NCBI RefSeq assembly: GCF_965638725.1
Contig: NW_027472014.1
Coordinates: forward strand, 248,001-312,000
Origin: Aptenodytes patagonicus
Lineage: Eukaryota > Chordata > Aves > Sphenisciformes > Spheniscidae
Length of the DNA stretch: 64,000 nt
Reading direction: 5' to 3'
A program made the position numbers and the translations under genes. Positions 1-11,100 of the stretch are shown one piece after another (position 1 is the stretch's first letter; each line of letters starts with the position of its first letter). The notes below the pieces were generated by a model. It was not told the origin of the DNA, ran no database searches, and saw only the letters and a program-made list of their open reading frames with translations.

Positions 1-1928
1 TATCGAGCTATGAATGCTCGAAGCTCTGCCGGTTGCTGTCTCATAGCCTCCAGGAGGATGGGCTCCTTGTCTGCTCCCAGCATAGCCTGGTGCGGCCTGG
101 AAATGATACGGTTGGATCTTTCTCTTTCCAGCCGTTCAAGTTCCTGAAAGAGCTGCTGGCGTCGTTCAGTTAGCTTCCGAAACCCATCATTCAGTTCAGT
201 CACCTGGGCTCGAAACAGTTGCAGGGTTTCTTCGTGTTCCCTGCGTACTTCTGTCCGAGCCCCCTGCAAACACTCAACTCCCTCATCTTTCCTCTGGAGC
301 GCTAACTTTGTCTCCTCATGTTCCTTCTCCGGCTGTTGACTCGTGCCTTTTCTCTCATGGCTTTCGTTTTGCGCTCTGCCTCTTCCAGCTGGGTTTGAAG
401 ACAGGCGTTTGTTCGGATGGCAGAATCTTGCTCCTCTGCCACATGCCTTAGTCGCCCTTTCTGTCAAACCCATCTGTCCACGGAGGCGAGCGTTTTCCTC
501 AGCCAGTCGGGTGTTTTCGTTTGTCATCTCCGTAAGCTGCGCCTGTAACTCCTCACAAGTTCGGCAGTGGGCGCTCACACAATAGGAGCCCTCTTCATGT
601 GCAGCCACTTGGGCCTGAAGCTCCTCAGCTGCCCTCTGTGAGAAGTCATCCTGCTCGTCCTGTGCCAGCAAAGCTCCGGCAGGCTCCCCCATTTCTCCAG
701 CCTTCTGCTGAGGAAGCGATGTCATACGCAGTTCCTCAGTGGAGCTTTGGGTGGGCAGTGGCACTCGAGTGTTGCTCAGGCAATCGACGGTCTGCAGTTG
801 CCTGGCTCTTTCTTGCAGCTGCTTGCTAATGAGACCCAGCTTAGCAGTCTTCTGCTTGAGCCTCTCCCACACTTCAGGAGAGCTTGCCTTCCTCAGAAGA
901 CAGTTCTCCTCTTGAAGGACACTGCATTGCCTCTCGAGGTCCTTCAGGGCACTCTGGAGGTGGGCGTTCTGCTCCAGCAGCCTGCTGTGACTGCTACCAG
1001 GCAGCCAGTCCTCCTGCTGCCCTAGAGTCTGAACACCCACCTCTGCCACAGACCGCCTGCTGCTGGTCCTTTCCTGCGGCAGGGAGTCCAAGCAGTGCGG
1101 CGCCAAGGCTTGCCCCACAGCCTCGAGCAAAACCTCCACGCTGTTCCCTTCCTCCTGGAGATGAGCTTTTAAGCTCTCGCAGGTTTTTGGCTGCCCTTCT
1201 CCATTGTGGGAGGAAGATGCCATGAGGCTCTCTGAAGAGCAGGGCCCGATGGTCCCGGTGCCCTGGAGGGTCTGCAGGCGGTGCCAGGCCGTAGCCTTGG
1301 CCCTGGCTTCCTTGCAGGAAGCAGGCTGCTCACCCTCCAACTGCTCCAAGATGTACTTTAGGAAGAGTCTCCTCTGCAGCAGCAGTTTGTCTTGGAGGAC
1401 AAGGATGCGAGCAGCCTGCTCGCCACTGGTCTCCCAGCGCAGCTTGCTGAGGACGTCCTGGAGCTTACCGCGGGCCTCACTGCTGCTCCAGGCTCCTCTC
1501 ACCAGCTCCTTGGCCAGCTGCTGCTGCAGGTCCCGTGCCTGACGGACGGTGTCGTCGCGCTGCCGCTGCAGCACCCCCTGCACCTCGCACAGCTCAGCCT
1601 CCTTTGAGCGCAGCAGCTGGCGGATCTCCACTGCCCGCTGCCGCTGGTTCAGCTCCCGCAGCCGCTGGAGCTCCCGTGCCTGCTGCTGCTCCCATTTGGA
1701 GTGTAGCTGTTGAGCCAGGAGCCGCCGCTCCCGCTCTGCTGCCTCCTTCAACTCCCGAGTTTCAGCAGCGAAGTGGCGGCACAGCTCTTGGGAGCGGAGT
1801 CGCTCAGCCTCCAGCTCAGCCCGCAGCCTCTCCAGCTGCCGCTTGTGCTCGTTCTTCTGCACCAGGCCCCGGCAGGGCGAGGGGCAGCTGCACGCCACGG
1901 GCACCCGTCCCACACCGTCCTGGCTCAT
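1..1928 (-). CDS. RIMBP3-like coiled-coil protein, copy A (C-terminus outside window)
   Basis: Open on the minus strand from ATG at 1928 to the window edge, about 642 codons, with no intron. It is the near-identical paralogue of the complete frame at 41116-43263. The N-terminal half is a long Glu/Arg/Gln-rich coiled coil, including RFAAETRELKEAAERER-like heptads and the segment FLKYILEQLEG, which resembles mammalian RIMS-binding protein 3 (RIMBP3), an intronless gene of spermatids. The SH3 domain of copy B begins where this window begins, so its presence here cannot be checked. Differences from copy B are substitutions only; none creates a stop. The TSPOAP1/RIMBP family is the only alternative I see. 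Confidence 0.75.
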   Translation of the reverse strand, partial: MSQDGVGRVPVACSCPSPCRGLVQKNEHKRQLERLRAELEAERLRSQELCRHFAAETRELKEAAERERRLLAQQLHSKWEQQQARELQRLRELNQRQRAVEIRQLLRSKEAELCEVQGVLQRQRDDTVRQARDLQQQLAKELVRGAWSSSEARGKLQDVLSKLRWETSGEQAARILVLQDKLLLQRRLFLKYILEQLEGEQPASCKEARAKATAWHRLQTLQGTGTIGPCSSESLMASSSHNGEGQPKTCESLKAHLQEEGNSVEVLLEAVGQALAPHCLDSLPQERTSSRRSVAEVGVQTLGQQEDWLPGSSHSRLLEQNAHLQSALKDLERQCSVLQEENCLLRKASSPEVWERLKQKTAKLGLISKQLQERARQLQTVDCLSNTRVPLPTQSSTEELRMTSLPQQKAGEMGEPAGALLAQDEQDDFSQRAAEELQAQVAAHEEGSYCVSAHCRTCEELQAQLTEMTNENTRLAEENARLRGQMGLTERATKACGRGARFCHPNKRLSSNPAGRGRAQNESHERKGTSQQPEKEHEETKLALQRKDEGVECLQGARTEVRREHEETLQLFRAQVTELNDGFRKLTERRQQLFQELERLERERSNRIISRPHQAMLGADKEPILLEAMRQQPAELRAFIAR

Positions 1929-2464
1929 GGCTGCAAGGATGGCAACCAAATGCCGCCACCAACAGCCACCGACGTTGCGCGTCACTCCCTCTCAGCAGCT
2001 GCTGCCTCCCTTGACCATGCAGAGGCGGAGACAGCATCTGCAATCAGCCGGGGTGAGTGAGTATGGCCTTATACACGTGTCCTGGCCCTGGCCACACAAA
2101 GGAGGGGTGGGGCCTCATGGCCTTAGAAGGTATGTCCTGGCCTGGGGGGCCCCACGACCACAGCTGCAGGAGGTGCCGGGCGGTGCCAGCCCCGTCGCCG
2201 CATGGCCCCGCATGGCCCTGTGTCACAAAGGGTGTCCCAGGGCCGTGCGGTCATAAGGGGCATCCCTGGGCAGCTCCTGCCCTGCTCTCTCCCGGAGCTG
2301 GCGGCTGTGCTGGCAAGAGCGAGCGTGGGCTGAGCTCGACGGTGGGGTCACTGCTAAAGATGCTAACCTGGAGGATGTGGGCACCCTAGATTCTCAGAGT
2401 TGCTTCGCAGCTCGTTTCCATAGTGCCCTACTGCTGTGGTAAATCATATGGTCGCTGGTGAAGC
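1929..2464. other. Spacer between head-to-head RIMBP3-like units
   Basis: It lies between the 5' end of the minus-strand gene and the plus-strand fragment. It contains one copy of a 55-bp unit (about 2078-2132) that is doubled in copy B. No coding exon is recognised. It could hold a shared promoter, but no core element is clear. Confidence 0.4.
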
Positions 2465-3052
2465 ATGAGGAGGGAGAAAAACCCCCAAACAACCCCTTGC
2501 AAGCCGAATGAGGTGGCCTCATATGAACACGATCCGAAACTTGTGTGGGATTGTATTAAAAGCTGGAATTTTATGGAGGAGAAAATCATCCCCCAGCACG
2601 GCCCAGCCCCAAGGCCCTCCTGGGCACCAGGGCCATCAGGAGACGCAGAGCTCCTGCTCCTCTGGCAGAAACGGCCCCAGGCCCTGGCGGCACGACAGGA
2701 AAGACCGCCTGAAAGCCCCAGGGCTGGGCAGCAAACAACACGCAAGGCTGTGGCAGATGCTCAGCTCCAGGTGCCAGAGGGGGAAGACTTGGTGCTGCTC
2801 GGCAGCAAACGCAGCCGGCTCCTGCAGCAGAACACCCGCCTGCAGCGTGTTCTAGAAGACCTGGAGAGGCAACAGAGCGCCCCTGGGAGGGAGAGCTGCC
2901 TCCTGACAAAGGCAGGCTCTCCAGAAGCGTGCAAGGAGGCAGAGAGGCTGCAGCAGAAAAATGCTGAACTAGCTGCCCTCGCCTCGCGGCTGGACGAAAC
3001 ATCCAGGCAACGGCAGGAGACCCATCGATCGCCCGATCAATACTCATCTTGA
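2465..3052 (+). pseudogene. Inverted RIMBP3-like fragment, copy A
   Basis: A 195-codon frame on the plus strand. Residues from about 113 (GSKRSRLLQQNTRLQRVLED) to about 180 parallel the central coiled coil of the neighbouring minus-strand gene (GSSHSRLLEQNAHLQSALKD and the Ser-Pro-Glu-containing segment after it). Past the stop the sequence runs directly into the 3' untranslated segment of that gene (see 3053-3140). The SH3 domain and the second half of the coding region are therefore missing. The first 80 residues have no counterpart in the gene. It lies head-to-head with the intact gene. It is best read as a deleted inverted paralogue; translation is not excluded. Confidence 0.65.
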
Positions 3053-3140
3053 TTAAATCTTTTCTTAACGATCTCTCTGCGTAATCTCACTCTCTATCCC
3101 GCGTGTATGTGAACTGAAACGACTATGTGCCAGCTACTGG
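3053..3140 (+). repeat. Inverted repeat of RIMBP3-like 3' UTR
   Basis: The reverse complement of 40958-41061 aligns here with few differences, including the shared end TATGTGCCAGCTAC. On the gene side that sequence follows the stop codon of the complete RIMBP3-like frame. The match shows that the plus-strand fragment carries the same 3' end as the minus-strand gene. Confidence 0.8.
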
Positions 3141-3189
3141 GGACACATCTCCTGCTCCGTGTGGTGCTTTTGGCTGTAAAGAAAATCAA

Positions 3190-3580
3190 AACAACGCGGG
3201 GGGGACACTGGGGACGGGGACGAGGGGGGACAGGGGTGGGGCCAGGGCCCCACTGGGGACAAGGCAACTGTGGGGACAACAGCGGGGACAGGATAGGGAC
3301 AGGACACCAGCAGGGACAGGGATGGGGACAGGGATGGCCACAGGGCACCTGCCTGGGTGACACTGGGGACAGGGACGGGGACAGGGCACCTGTGGGGACA
3401 GTCACAGGGACAGGGATGGGGACACGGCACCTGCGGGGACAGTGGTGGGGACAGGACACCTGCGGGATGGTACCTACAGGGATGATGCTGGGGTCAGGGA
3501 TAGGGTCAGGGACGGGGACAGGACACCTGTGGGGACAGTGACAGGACAGTGACGGGGACAGGGACAGGCAGGGCGTGGCC
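3190..3580. repeat. GGGGACAGG-type minisatellite
   Basis: Dozens of imperfect GGGGACAGG/GGGACACC units on the plus strand, with several runs of four or more G, so G-quadruplex formation is possible. It lies just downstream of the last recognisable FBXO24 exon. Open frames across it on both strands are by-products of the repeat. Confidence 0.85.
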
Positions 3581-3586
3581 TGTCAC

Positions 3587-5507
3587 CTGTGGGACCTCCA
3601 CACGGTCCAGCCGGTCCCCAGTCCCCCGCTGCCCGTAGCGGTTCCTCCCTTGCATGGAGACTCGCCCCTGGTCATCCGCTGTCCCCAGGTGGTTGTACCC
3701 CACGGAGCAGGCCACCAGCTTGAGGACAGGGTGACAGTGAGGTGACATCGCTGGGGACACCTCCCCCGGGGTGGTGGGGCCCCGCCTAAGGCCCCCCCCT
3801 TACCTTGATGGGCAGCAGCAGGGGGATGGGCACAGGGTGTGTGGAGGAATGGCTGATTCAGCAAGGCCACGATCTGGTATCGCTGAGCAACCCATGTATC
3901 AAAAAGTAACTAAGACATGCTGACACAGCAGGATGACCACCGGGACTTCCCCGGACAGAACAAAGAACAATGGGGCCGGGTAAACAACTGTAACGAAACT
4001 GTACCTAGAAGGAGGTGAAGTCAGCGGCTAACATGTCCTGCTGCCAACCGCCAATCGAGTAGAAGCAATAAGCGCGTGGACAGTAACTTTAACCCAATCA
4101 TAGCTTATAATTGAGCGCGTGTACAGCTGTAATTAACCAACCATAGGTTGTTACGAAGCGCGTGCCTATAGTAGATAACTATATAAACCCTGCTATATGC
4201 ATGGATAAAGGAGGATGACCATACTCATATTGGGATCCGTCATTACTCCGGAATCGCAACTCCCGCTCCGTCGTCGACACTGAACAAGGAGAAATTCCGA
4301 CAAGGGTGGGCAGGGCACCCCAAGGTTCACACCTGCAGGAAGACATCCCCCATCTCTGCGGGAGATCGCGGGTCACATGAGGGGGTGGGTTTTGGGGGTG
4401 AATTTAGGGGATTTGGGGGGGGACGTACCGTGAGGAAGGCGACGGCGCCGTAGCCAGTGACCATGGTGCGGATGGGCTGGCGGAGGCCAATGGGGTGTGG
4501 GGCCAAGTGGGCCACGCCCAGCCACAGGTTGTACACCTGCCCCCCCCTTGTTAAAAGATGGGGGGTCAGGGGGCTGAATTTGGGGTGTCCCCTCCCCCCC
4601 CCAGTTTCCTCCTCACCCCAAGGTGTCCCCCCCCATCCCCTCAGTGTGTCCCCCAACCCGTGAGCAGCAGAAGGGTCCACGTCGTCTCCGTCCCGGTGAC
4701 GACCACCTACCGGAAGCGGATGGAGGGGGGAAGCTGATGCGGAAGACGGGCTGGGTGTCGGCGGGGTTGTACACCTCCAGGGTGTCACACTGCTCCTGCC
4801 CCCTCAGCGTGTAGACGGGGGCGGGCTCCCCACGGGCATCCGCTGTCACCTGTGGGGAGGAGGGGATGGTCACCCCGCGTGGCAGTGGCATGGGGGAAAG
4901 GGTCGGCGTACATCCTTGACGCCGCAGGAGAGGGCCTGGCAGTGGCAGGCGCGGCGGCTGGAGTCACGGAGGAAGAAGGTGGTCCCGCCATAATCCAGGA
5001 GGAAGAGGTGCTGCTGGGCAGGCACCAGCTTGTGATAGTCATGGGAGGGGGGAGACAGGACGGAGGCCATCAGCGCCCGCTGCCGGCAGCGGCCCAGGCT
5101 CTGGAGGTACAGCCCCTTGGTGTCTGGAGGGGGGAAAGCAGGGACATTGACACCAGCTGGGGGACAAAGTGCCACCCTCTCCCCCCATCGGCAAGGGCAG
5201 ACTCGCAGTTGAGGATGGCGGCCCTCTTGCAGGGCCAGGCGCTGGCGGGAGCAGGGAGGGAGAGGGGTGCAGCGGTGGTGCCAGGCGGCCTCGCTGCCGC
5301 ACACCTCGTGGAGGCAGCGGCAGGTCTGGCCCAGTCTCAGCAGGTCGGGCAGCGTCAGGAAGGAGACGATGTGCAGTAGCTGTGGGGAGAGAGGGGGCGA
5401 GAGCATCAACCCTGGGACCCCCCCTGCTTTCAGGGGGAGACCCCAGCCCCGCCATCCACCCCTACTCAACTCACCATCTCAGGGGGGAGACGCTGGATGG
5501 CAGCCAT
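3587..5507 (-). pseudogene. FBXO24: FBXO24 pseudogene, copy A
   Basis: Exon-like blocks in FBXO24 order. 5475-5507 is the start (MAAIQRLPPEM). 5207-5379 is the F-box (LLHIVSFLTLPDLLRLGQTC) and ends at a GC donor. 4912-5123 begins TKGLYLQSLG. The others are 4711-4849, 4429-4536, 3804-4355 and 3587-3718; the last is an RCC1-type repeat with GYNHLGTADDQGR and NRYGQ. FBXO24 is an F-box plus RCC1 protein, a substrate adaptor of SCF ubiquitin ligases that is important in sperm. Decay signs: the phase breaks between the F-box exon and TKGLY and again after 4711; an in-frame TGA occurs in the 3804-4355 block; and an LTR lies in the same block. The exons after RCC1 are absent here. The breaks are shared with copy B, so they predate the duplication. 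Confidence 0.8.
3840..4302 (+). mobile_element. Solo LTR of ERV1 in FBXO24 exon-like sequence
   Basis: A 463-bp element from TGTGGAGGAATGGC to CTCCGACA-type ending (here TTCCGACA). It is flanked by the 6-bp direct repeat AGGGTG at 3834-3839 and 4303-4308. It is nearly identical to the 5' LTR at 45230-45692; I saw two differences, both in the last 20 bases. A TATAAA box lies at about 4182. The same target-site duplication flanks the provirus of copy B, so both derive from one insertion, and this one collapsed by LTR-LTR recombination. It is antisense to FBXO24. Confidence 0.95.
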
Positions 5508-5597
5508 GTCCTTCCCCTCCTCACCACCCTTCAGGCTGCTGTGGGGTTGGGCTGCAGGGAGGGGATGTGGGTGAGGGGATGGCGGGCAGCCCCACGG

Positions 5598-5960
5598 GGT
5601 GACCCCATGGGGTCACCCCAAAACAGCCCTGAACCCCTCAGTTCTACCCCAGACCCCATCAGCTCCCCCAGACATCCTTATCCTCCTCAGCTACTCCCAG
5701 ACCCTCTGATGCCCTTAGTTCCCCCCAGACTCCCCACACCCCGCCCCGGTCGGCCCCCTGACACCCCTGACCTCCTCAGTCCCCCCAGGCCGCCTTTGAC
5801 CCCCTGATTTCCCCCCAGGCCCCCAACACCCTCAGTTCCCCCCAGGCAGCCCAGAGCCCCCCCAGACCCCCTCAGTCCCCCCTGGCCTGCCCAGGTCCCA
5901 GGTTCCCTCTCCCCTACAGACCCACAGGTCCCCAGCCAGGCCCCAAACTCTCCTCACGGG
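5598..5960. repeat. C-rich degenerate minisatellite
   Basis: Repeated phrases of the type CCCTCAGTTCCCCCCAGAC, roughly 25-35 bp apart. It begins exactly where the segmental duplication ends. No gene is seen. Confidence 0.65.
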
Positions 5961-8100
5961 GACGCGTGCAGCAGAGGCCGCCCCACCCCCATAGGACTGT
6001 GTGCAGCAGGGGCCATGCTCCCCTCACCCAGGGCCGTGGTGCAGGGGCGGCCGTGTTACACCTCTCGGCCCTCCTGGAGCTGCACAGGGTGGCTGGGCCC
6101 CCTCCCCAGCTCCCTTCCTCCCTCCTCCTGTCTGCTATTTTCCACCAAGACAATGAACGGTGGAAGGTAAAACCATGAAGTTTGTTTTAAACAATGTTAG
6201 CTGACTCAGAAAGCATTTGTGTATGTAATAAGGCGGTGAGCAACTTTACCTCCTAACTCAGCTTCGTAGCAATGCTTCCTATTTAAGAACTTTGTGCTCC
6301 GAAACTCAGGAAGCAGGCTGCTTTGTGAACACAATAGCAGAGTTGGCTTTTTAAAATCTAAGAGCAAATGGACACCATTAGCTTGCAGTTCTTTCTCTGG
6401 ATGTACATGGGGAGAGACTCAAGGGGACTTCCGCTCCTTTGGTCATTTCCCATGTAAATCAAGTGAGACAGGGACGCTGGATTTTGAAGGAAGAACTGTC
6501 TGTGTCATCTCATCCCTTTTCCTGATAGCTCTTTGTAGAGGTGTTAAAGAAAAGTTAGCCAGGCAGCATAACCAAGAGGAGGAGATTTCAATGTGATCAA
6601 GAGAATCCAGCTCCAGAAGAAGACCAAGATGAAGCAGAGCGCGGTGAAGAAGAGTTTCTGGGAAAACACGCCTTAACATGGATCAAAGCGGAGTTGAGTT
6701 CGCACAGGACTATTCTACGGAAGACAATGAAAATGTTTTTCAAGAACGACGGACAAAGGGCAATGAAACTAAGTATGAGACAGACCATGAGAGATGTGCT
6801 ACATCTGCTTTTCTGATCTCTCTCTCTCAAACCAGCACACAGCGTTTCTTCCATAATGATGCTGCCCTTCTAATGATGGGAGAAGGGAGTGCTGCTTGGA
6901 TGTGTTCCCTGTGAGGGGACGTGACCACAGGCAGATTCTCTCCAGTGAAGGGGCTGGTTGACACAATTTTTGTCACGCCTTTAAGCTGTGACCTGATCTG
7001 TAGAGGTGAGACTAACTTTCTGAAGCTGGCTTCCTCAGGCACTTCAGGTTCTTCTGCTGTTCATGCCTGGCTGTGTATGTAGAGAAGCCACGTGGGCTTT
7101 GCACGGGGTCAGGGTGTCAACAGCATGTGCTCCTCAGCTAGTGCTCACTGGAGAAACTCAACGGGAGAGCCCATCTCGATGGTTCAGCTGTGAGGAGAGC
7201 TGCAGTTCTCATGAGCTGTCAGCTGTGGAGCACATCATGACCACAATGATAACCCCTTTCATTAACATGGGAGCCATTGGCTCCATACTCCTAAGCGGGA
7301 CCTCCTATTCTCACATTTCTGGCTGGTCTTTTGACAGCTTGTGCTACTCTGAAGCAACCCAAACAGGAGAAGGGGAAGACGGAGAGGCGGATGTGGTTCT
7401 CCTTTTCCACTGGCTCACAAAGTTCTCCAGGTCATAGGTGCCCTCTGCTCACTGACTCTCATGGAGCTTCTTGCTGTGTTTTGTTGGGATGAGTCACATG
7501 TCCAAGACACCTCAAGTATATCAGCTGCCTTCTGGTGACAGCTTACGCTGCTTGAAAAGATGACAGAGTCCCTCACGGTGGTTTTGGCTTCATGACATCT
7601 GATGGTGAAGTTGCTCACGTTGATTGTTACTCAAGTCCAATGGACAGGTTGACAAAGGCCTGAGTAGGGTGGCTGGTTTTTTGGCCAAAGGGAATGGTAG
7701 GAGCCCTCACATCGTCTGCCTTCTGATCCCAGGGAGGCAGAGTTGGATGACGGGCAGTGTGGGAATGACCCACCAGGAACATCCCTACGGTCCAAACTTT
7801 TCCTCTTCAGAGCTTTGGTCTGGAAGAGGTAGTCCCTCACCCCAGGGCATGCTGGGAGAGGGGACCTCCAGCCCAGCCCTGGCACAGCAGAGGTTCCTCC
7901 AGGACCCCGAGGTGACAGCCTGGGCTTGGCCCCAGAGCAGGGAGCTGCTGGCCAAGGGTGGTGAGGAGCTTTCTAATGCTTGGGATTTGACGTCCTCCCT
8001 CCTGGCAGTAGAGGCCAGGAATGACACTGTCTGCTCGGCACGCTGGGGGTGCTCCCCGTCTGAAGGAAGGACACCACGAGACTGAGCTTGTTGTAGTAGC
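5961..8100. other. Unassigned sequence downstream of the MROH gene
   Basis: No family is recognised. At about 6560-6823 the plus strand has an open, Lys/Glu-rich stretch (contains KHALTWIKAELSSH) that could be an old exon, but it has no clear splice sites. The rest shows neither repeats nor coding signal. Confidence 0.4.
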
Positions 8101-8106
8101 TTTAAT
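8101..8106 (-). terminator. Polyadenylation signal ATTAAA of the MROH gene
   Basis: ATTAAA on the minus strand, about 46 bases past the stop codon of the MROH-like gene. This common variant signal fits a short 3' untranslated region. Confidence 0.6.
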
Positions 8107-8151
8107 CAAATACATCCATTCTTCCCCAGGAGAGATGCACCTCTGCCTGGT

Positions 8152-11100
8152 TCAGCAGGGCCAGCAGCACAGCACCCGCAGGGACCACACTGATGAGTGC
8201 TGTGCCCTTGGAGATGTCAGGATCAGTATCGTCTGAGCTGCCAGGGAGCAGATGGAGGGTTCGCTGTCTTCCTCCACGGCCTGAAGGGCTGCGGCAAAAG
8301 GAAACAGAGCCGAGATGAACCCCCCCTCCATCTGCAGAGACCCTCAGGCATCCCCTCCAGACCATACCAGCCCCACCCGTCTCTTTCCCTGGCCAGGAGG
8401 AGCAGGTGGGACCAATGGATGAGCTGGAAGCTGCTGGCCAGGAATGCCTCAGATGCTCCCGAGATGCTCCTCTGCCCTGGAAGCGTTTCCCTGGTGCAGG
8501 GCAAGGCAAGGCAGCACCCTGCCCAGGCTCTGTCCCCTGCCCCACCAGCCCCGGCCATACTCACCGTGGCAGATCTCACTCAGCTTCTCCTTGCTTTGGT
8601 TCCTGGAGTGCCGCGCCGCAAGCCCTGAGCAGAGAGCTCTATCAGACCTCCCGCTCCCCAGCATGTCCCCAGCTGCCCCTCGCTGCCAGCACAGTGGTGG
8701 GGATGGGGGCCAGGCTGCCAGAAGAGGGACCCCGGGGGCTGTGGCTCACCGATGAACCTGATGGCCATCTCTTGCAAGGTGGCCTGAGCGTCCTTCAGGT
8801 ATGGCATGCTCTGATGCAGGTAGTCTTCAACCCTCCTCCTGTCCTTCACCAGCTGCAGAGAGCACAAGGGCATGTGGCTGGAACGGACCCTCCCCAGTCT
8901 GCCGGACCAGTCCCTCCTCCCAACGACCCCCTTTCCCACCCAGGCCATTCCCATCTCCCAGCCAGGAGCCCTTATGTGCCTGAGATCCAGAGACACACGC
9001 AGGCAGAGGCGGGTCTAGGAGTCTTGAGACCTCTCTGTCCATCTGCCCAGGGCCCAGATGGGCTGGGGTCTCCTTCAACACCCTTGGGAGCCAGGAGGGG
9101 AGAAAGCCCTGGAGAAGAGCCCTTAGGGCCCCTGTGCTCGAGGGCAGGGAAGGACGATGCAGCTCTGGGTTATGGGCCCTGGGGCTTGGGGGTAGTCCTC
9201 ACCAAGCACTCTCCGATCCTCCATGTCTGCTGCGTCTGGATCAGGTGCTTGAGCTCTTCCCACTCCAGGATCTCCGCCACGGCAAGGAGGGCTTTCCTAG
9301 AGACCTGCAGAGCAACAGAGGATGGGAGATGGCACCGCGGCCTGGGGAAGGAGACCTGGTGTCCCTCTCCTCTTGGCCAGACTGCCAGCTGTTCCCAGCC
9401 ACCACCTCAGGTATCTCATGCTGCTGGCCAGCAGAATAGAGATTCTCAAGAGCTGTGGGCCCATGGCTGTAGGCAGTGAGGACCACAGTCTCAGAGACAC
9501 CGGGGCAGGACAGAGCCAGCAGCACCTCCCATGGCATCCCCAATGGGACTCTTGGCTCCTCAGCCAGGGCTGCCCCAGTTCCAGGTGGGCAGTGCTCTGA
9601 GCCCTGGGGTGATCCTGCCCTTAGGGAGCTGGGACATGTCCTGGCCTAAACATCTGGGGTACTCTTAGGCACAACCCTGGGGAGGCAGGGGTTGGGGCTC
9701 AAAGGCCTGGTCTCCAACACCTGCAGGGAAATCTGGGAAGCCCTTAGGGTGTGTTCAGGCCTCAGTGGCCACGGGCTGCTGCTGCCAAGACCTGTTGGAC
9801 CAGGTAGGGCAGCTCTGGGAAATGTCCATGCCAGCTGCCAGCAGCCCTTGCCCATGACACCTAGGCCACCCCCGTGGTGTCATCACGCCCTTCCCCATAT
9901 CACTGGCCAGCTCTGAAATCTGCACCTTGGCCACGCTCTGGGTCTGGTCACTCATGTGGAAGAAGAGCGGGACCAGCACCCTCCACACTTTAGTCTTCAT
10001 CCTCTTCTTGTGGCAGCACACCACAGCCTTCATCAGGTCTTTGAAGAGGTGGATGGCGAGCTCTCGCAGCTGGCTGCACTCCTGGTAGGGAGAAGGACAG
10101 GATAAGCAAGGGTGTTAGCATGGCCGATGGGAGGGGAGATGCTCTGGGGTCAGATCCTGCACACAGCTGCATGGCAACACAGCTGGGGAAGCCCTTGGGG
10201 CTTGGAGAGCAGCTCTTGGCCTGCAGATGCTTTGCACGGGGGCCAGGCTGGGCTCCAGTACAGGGGTCTCAAGTCGCCTGGAGCCATCAAGCTGTTGGGG
10301 AGAAGCTGTGGTGGGCTGAAGAGCCCAGAAGACATCCCTCGAGGGATTAAGGAGGGGAGAATGTCCTGACCAGAGGGCTGGGCTGAAGGGCAGCTGTCAT
10401 GGACGAGCATCCATCTGCAGGGCCTAGGCTCCCGCAGCAGCCTTACATCATCAAAGAGTGGCAGGAGCTTCTCTGAGAGTTGGAGAGCGATGCAGCTGGC
10501 CTTCTTCCTCTTCATATGACACACCACGTTTCGGAAGACCAGCAGGGCCTTCATCCTGATGTCTTTGTTGGCATCCTGCAGGGTCTCCACAACATCAGGC
10601 AGCAGGACGTGAATTTGTCTTGCCTAGATGAAGCACAGTATTTCCTCTTTGAGAAGCGGTCAAAGACCACCCTGGCAAACATGCTCTGGTCACTGAGCAC
10701 CAGCCTCCCCTCCAGCTCCTGGCCCAGGAATCGCTGTAGCAGCCTCCTGGCTGGTGGTGGCCATGGTATGCGGGAGAGCAGGGGTAGGGCAGGGGGGGCA
10801 GGAAAGCAAAGACTTCCTGTCCCCTGCTTAGCCACCCCCTTTTCTGACCAGCCCAAAGGGGCAGAGGGTTGGTAACCCTCCAGGCCTGGAAAGCTACCCC
10901 AGGCACCCACCAGCCCCGTCCATGGCAGGGAGGGTGTTGGGAGCCGTCATCCCAGCTCCTGACTGCCAGCCAAGGCCAAGCCACTGCGTTGGCCAACGTG
11001 GCTCAACTCGGATCCTTGCTCACCGTCTCAGGTCTCTCCGAGGCGGTGATGAGACCCATGAGCACCAGCGAGAGAAACCCTGGATTTGGACACTTCAGGT

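Larger units (their letters stand above)
1..5597. repeat. Segmental duplication, copy A
   Basis: This block matches 41336-60968 almost base for base once the proviral insert of copy B is set aside. The offset is 41335 up to about 2.1 kb and 41390 afterwards, because copy B has one extra 55-bp unit. Right of the LTR the offset is about 55372. Similarity stops abruptly at about 5597 (copy B about 60968). Copy A continues beyond the left window edge. Only scattered single-base differences are seen, so the duplication is recent or has been homogenised. Confidence 0.95.

Noticed and set aside
3125..3541. Gly-rich frames on both strands
   Set aside because: Read from the GGGGACAGG minisatellite.
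6557..6823. Possible exon with KHALTWIKAELSSH
   Set aside because: No splice sites, no recognised family; left in the unassigned region.
10641..10760. Open minus-strand stretch with LLQRFLGQELEGRLVL in an MROH intron
   Set aside because: The flanking exons join in phase without it, so it is not needed; it may be an old exon.
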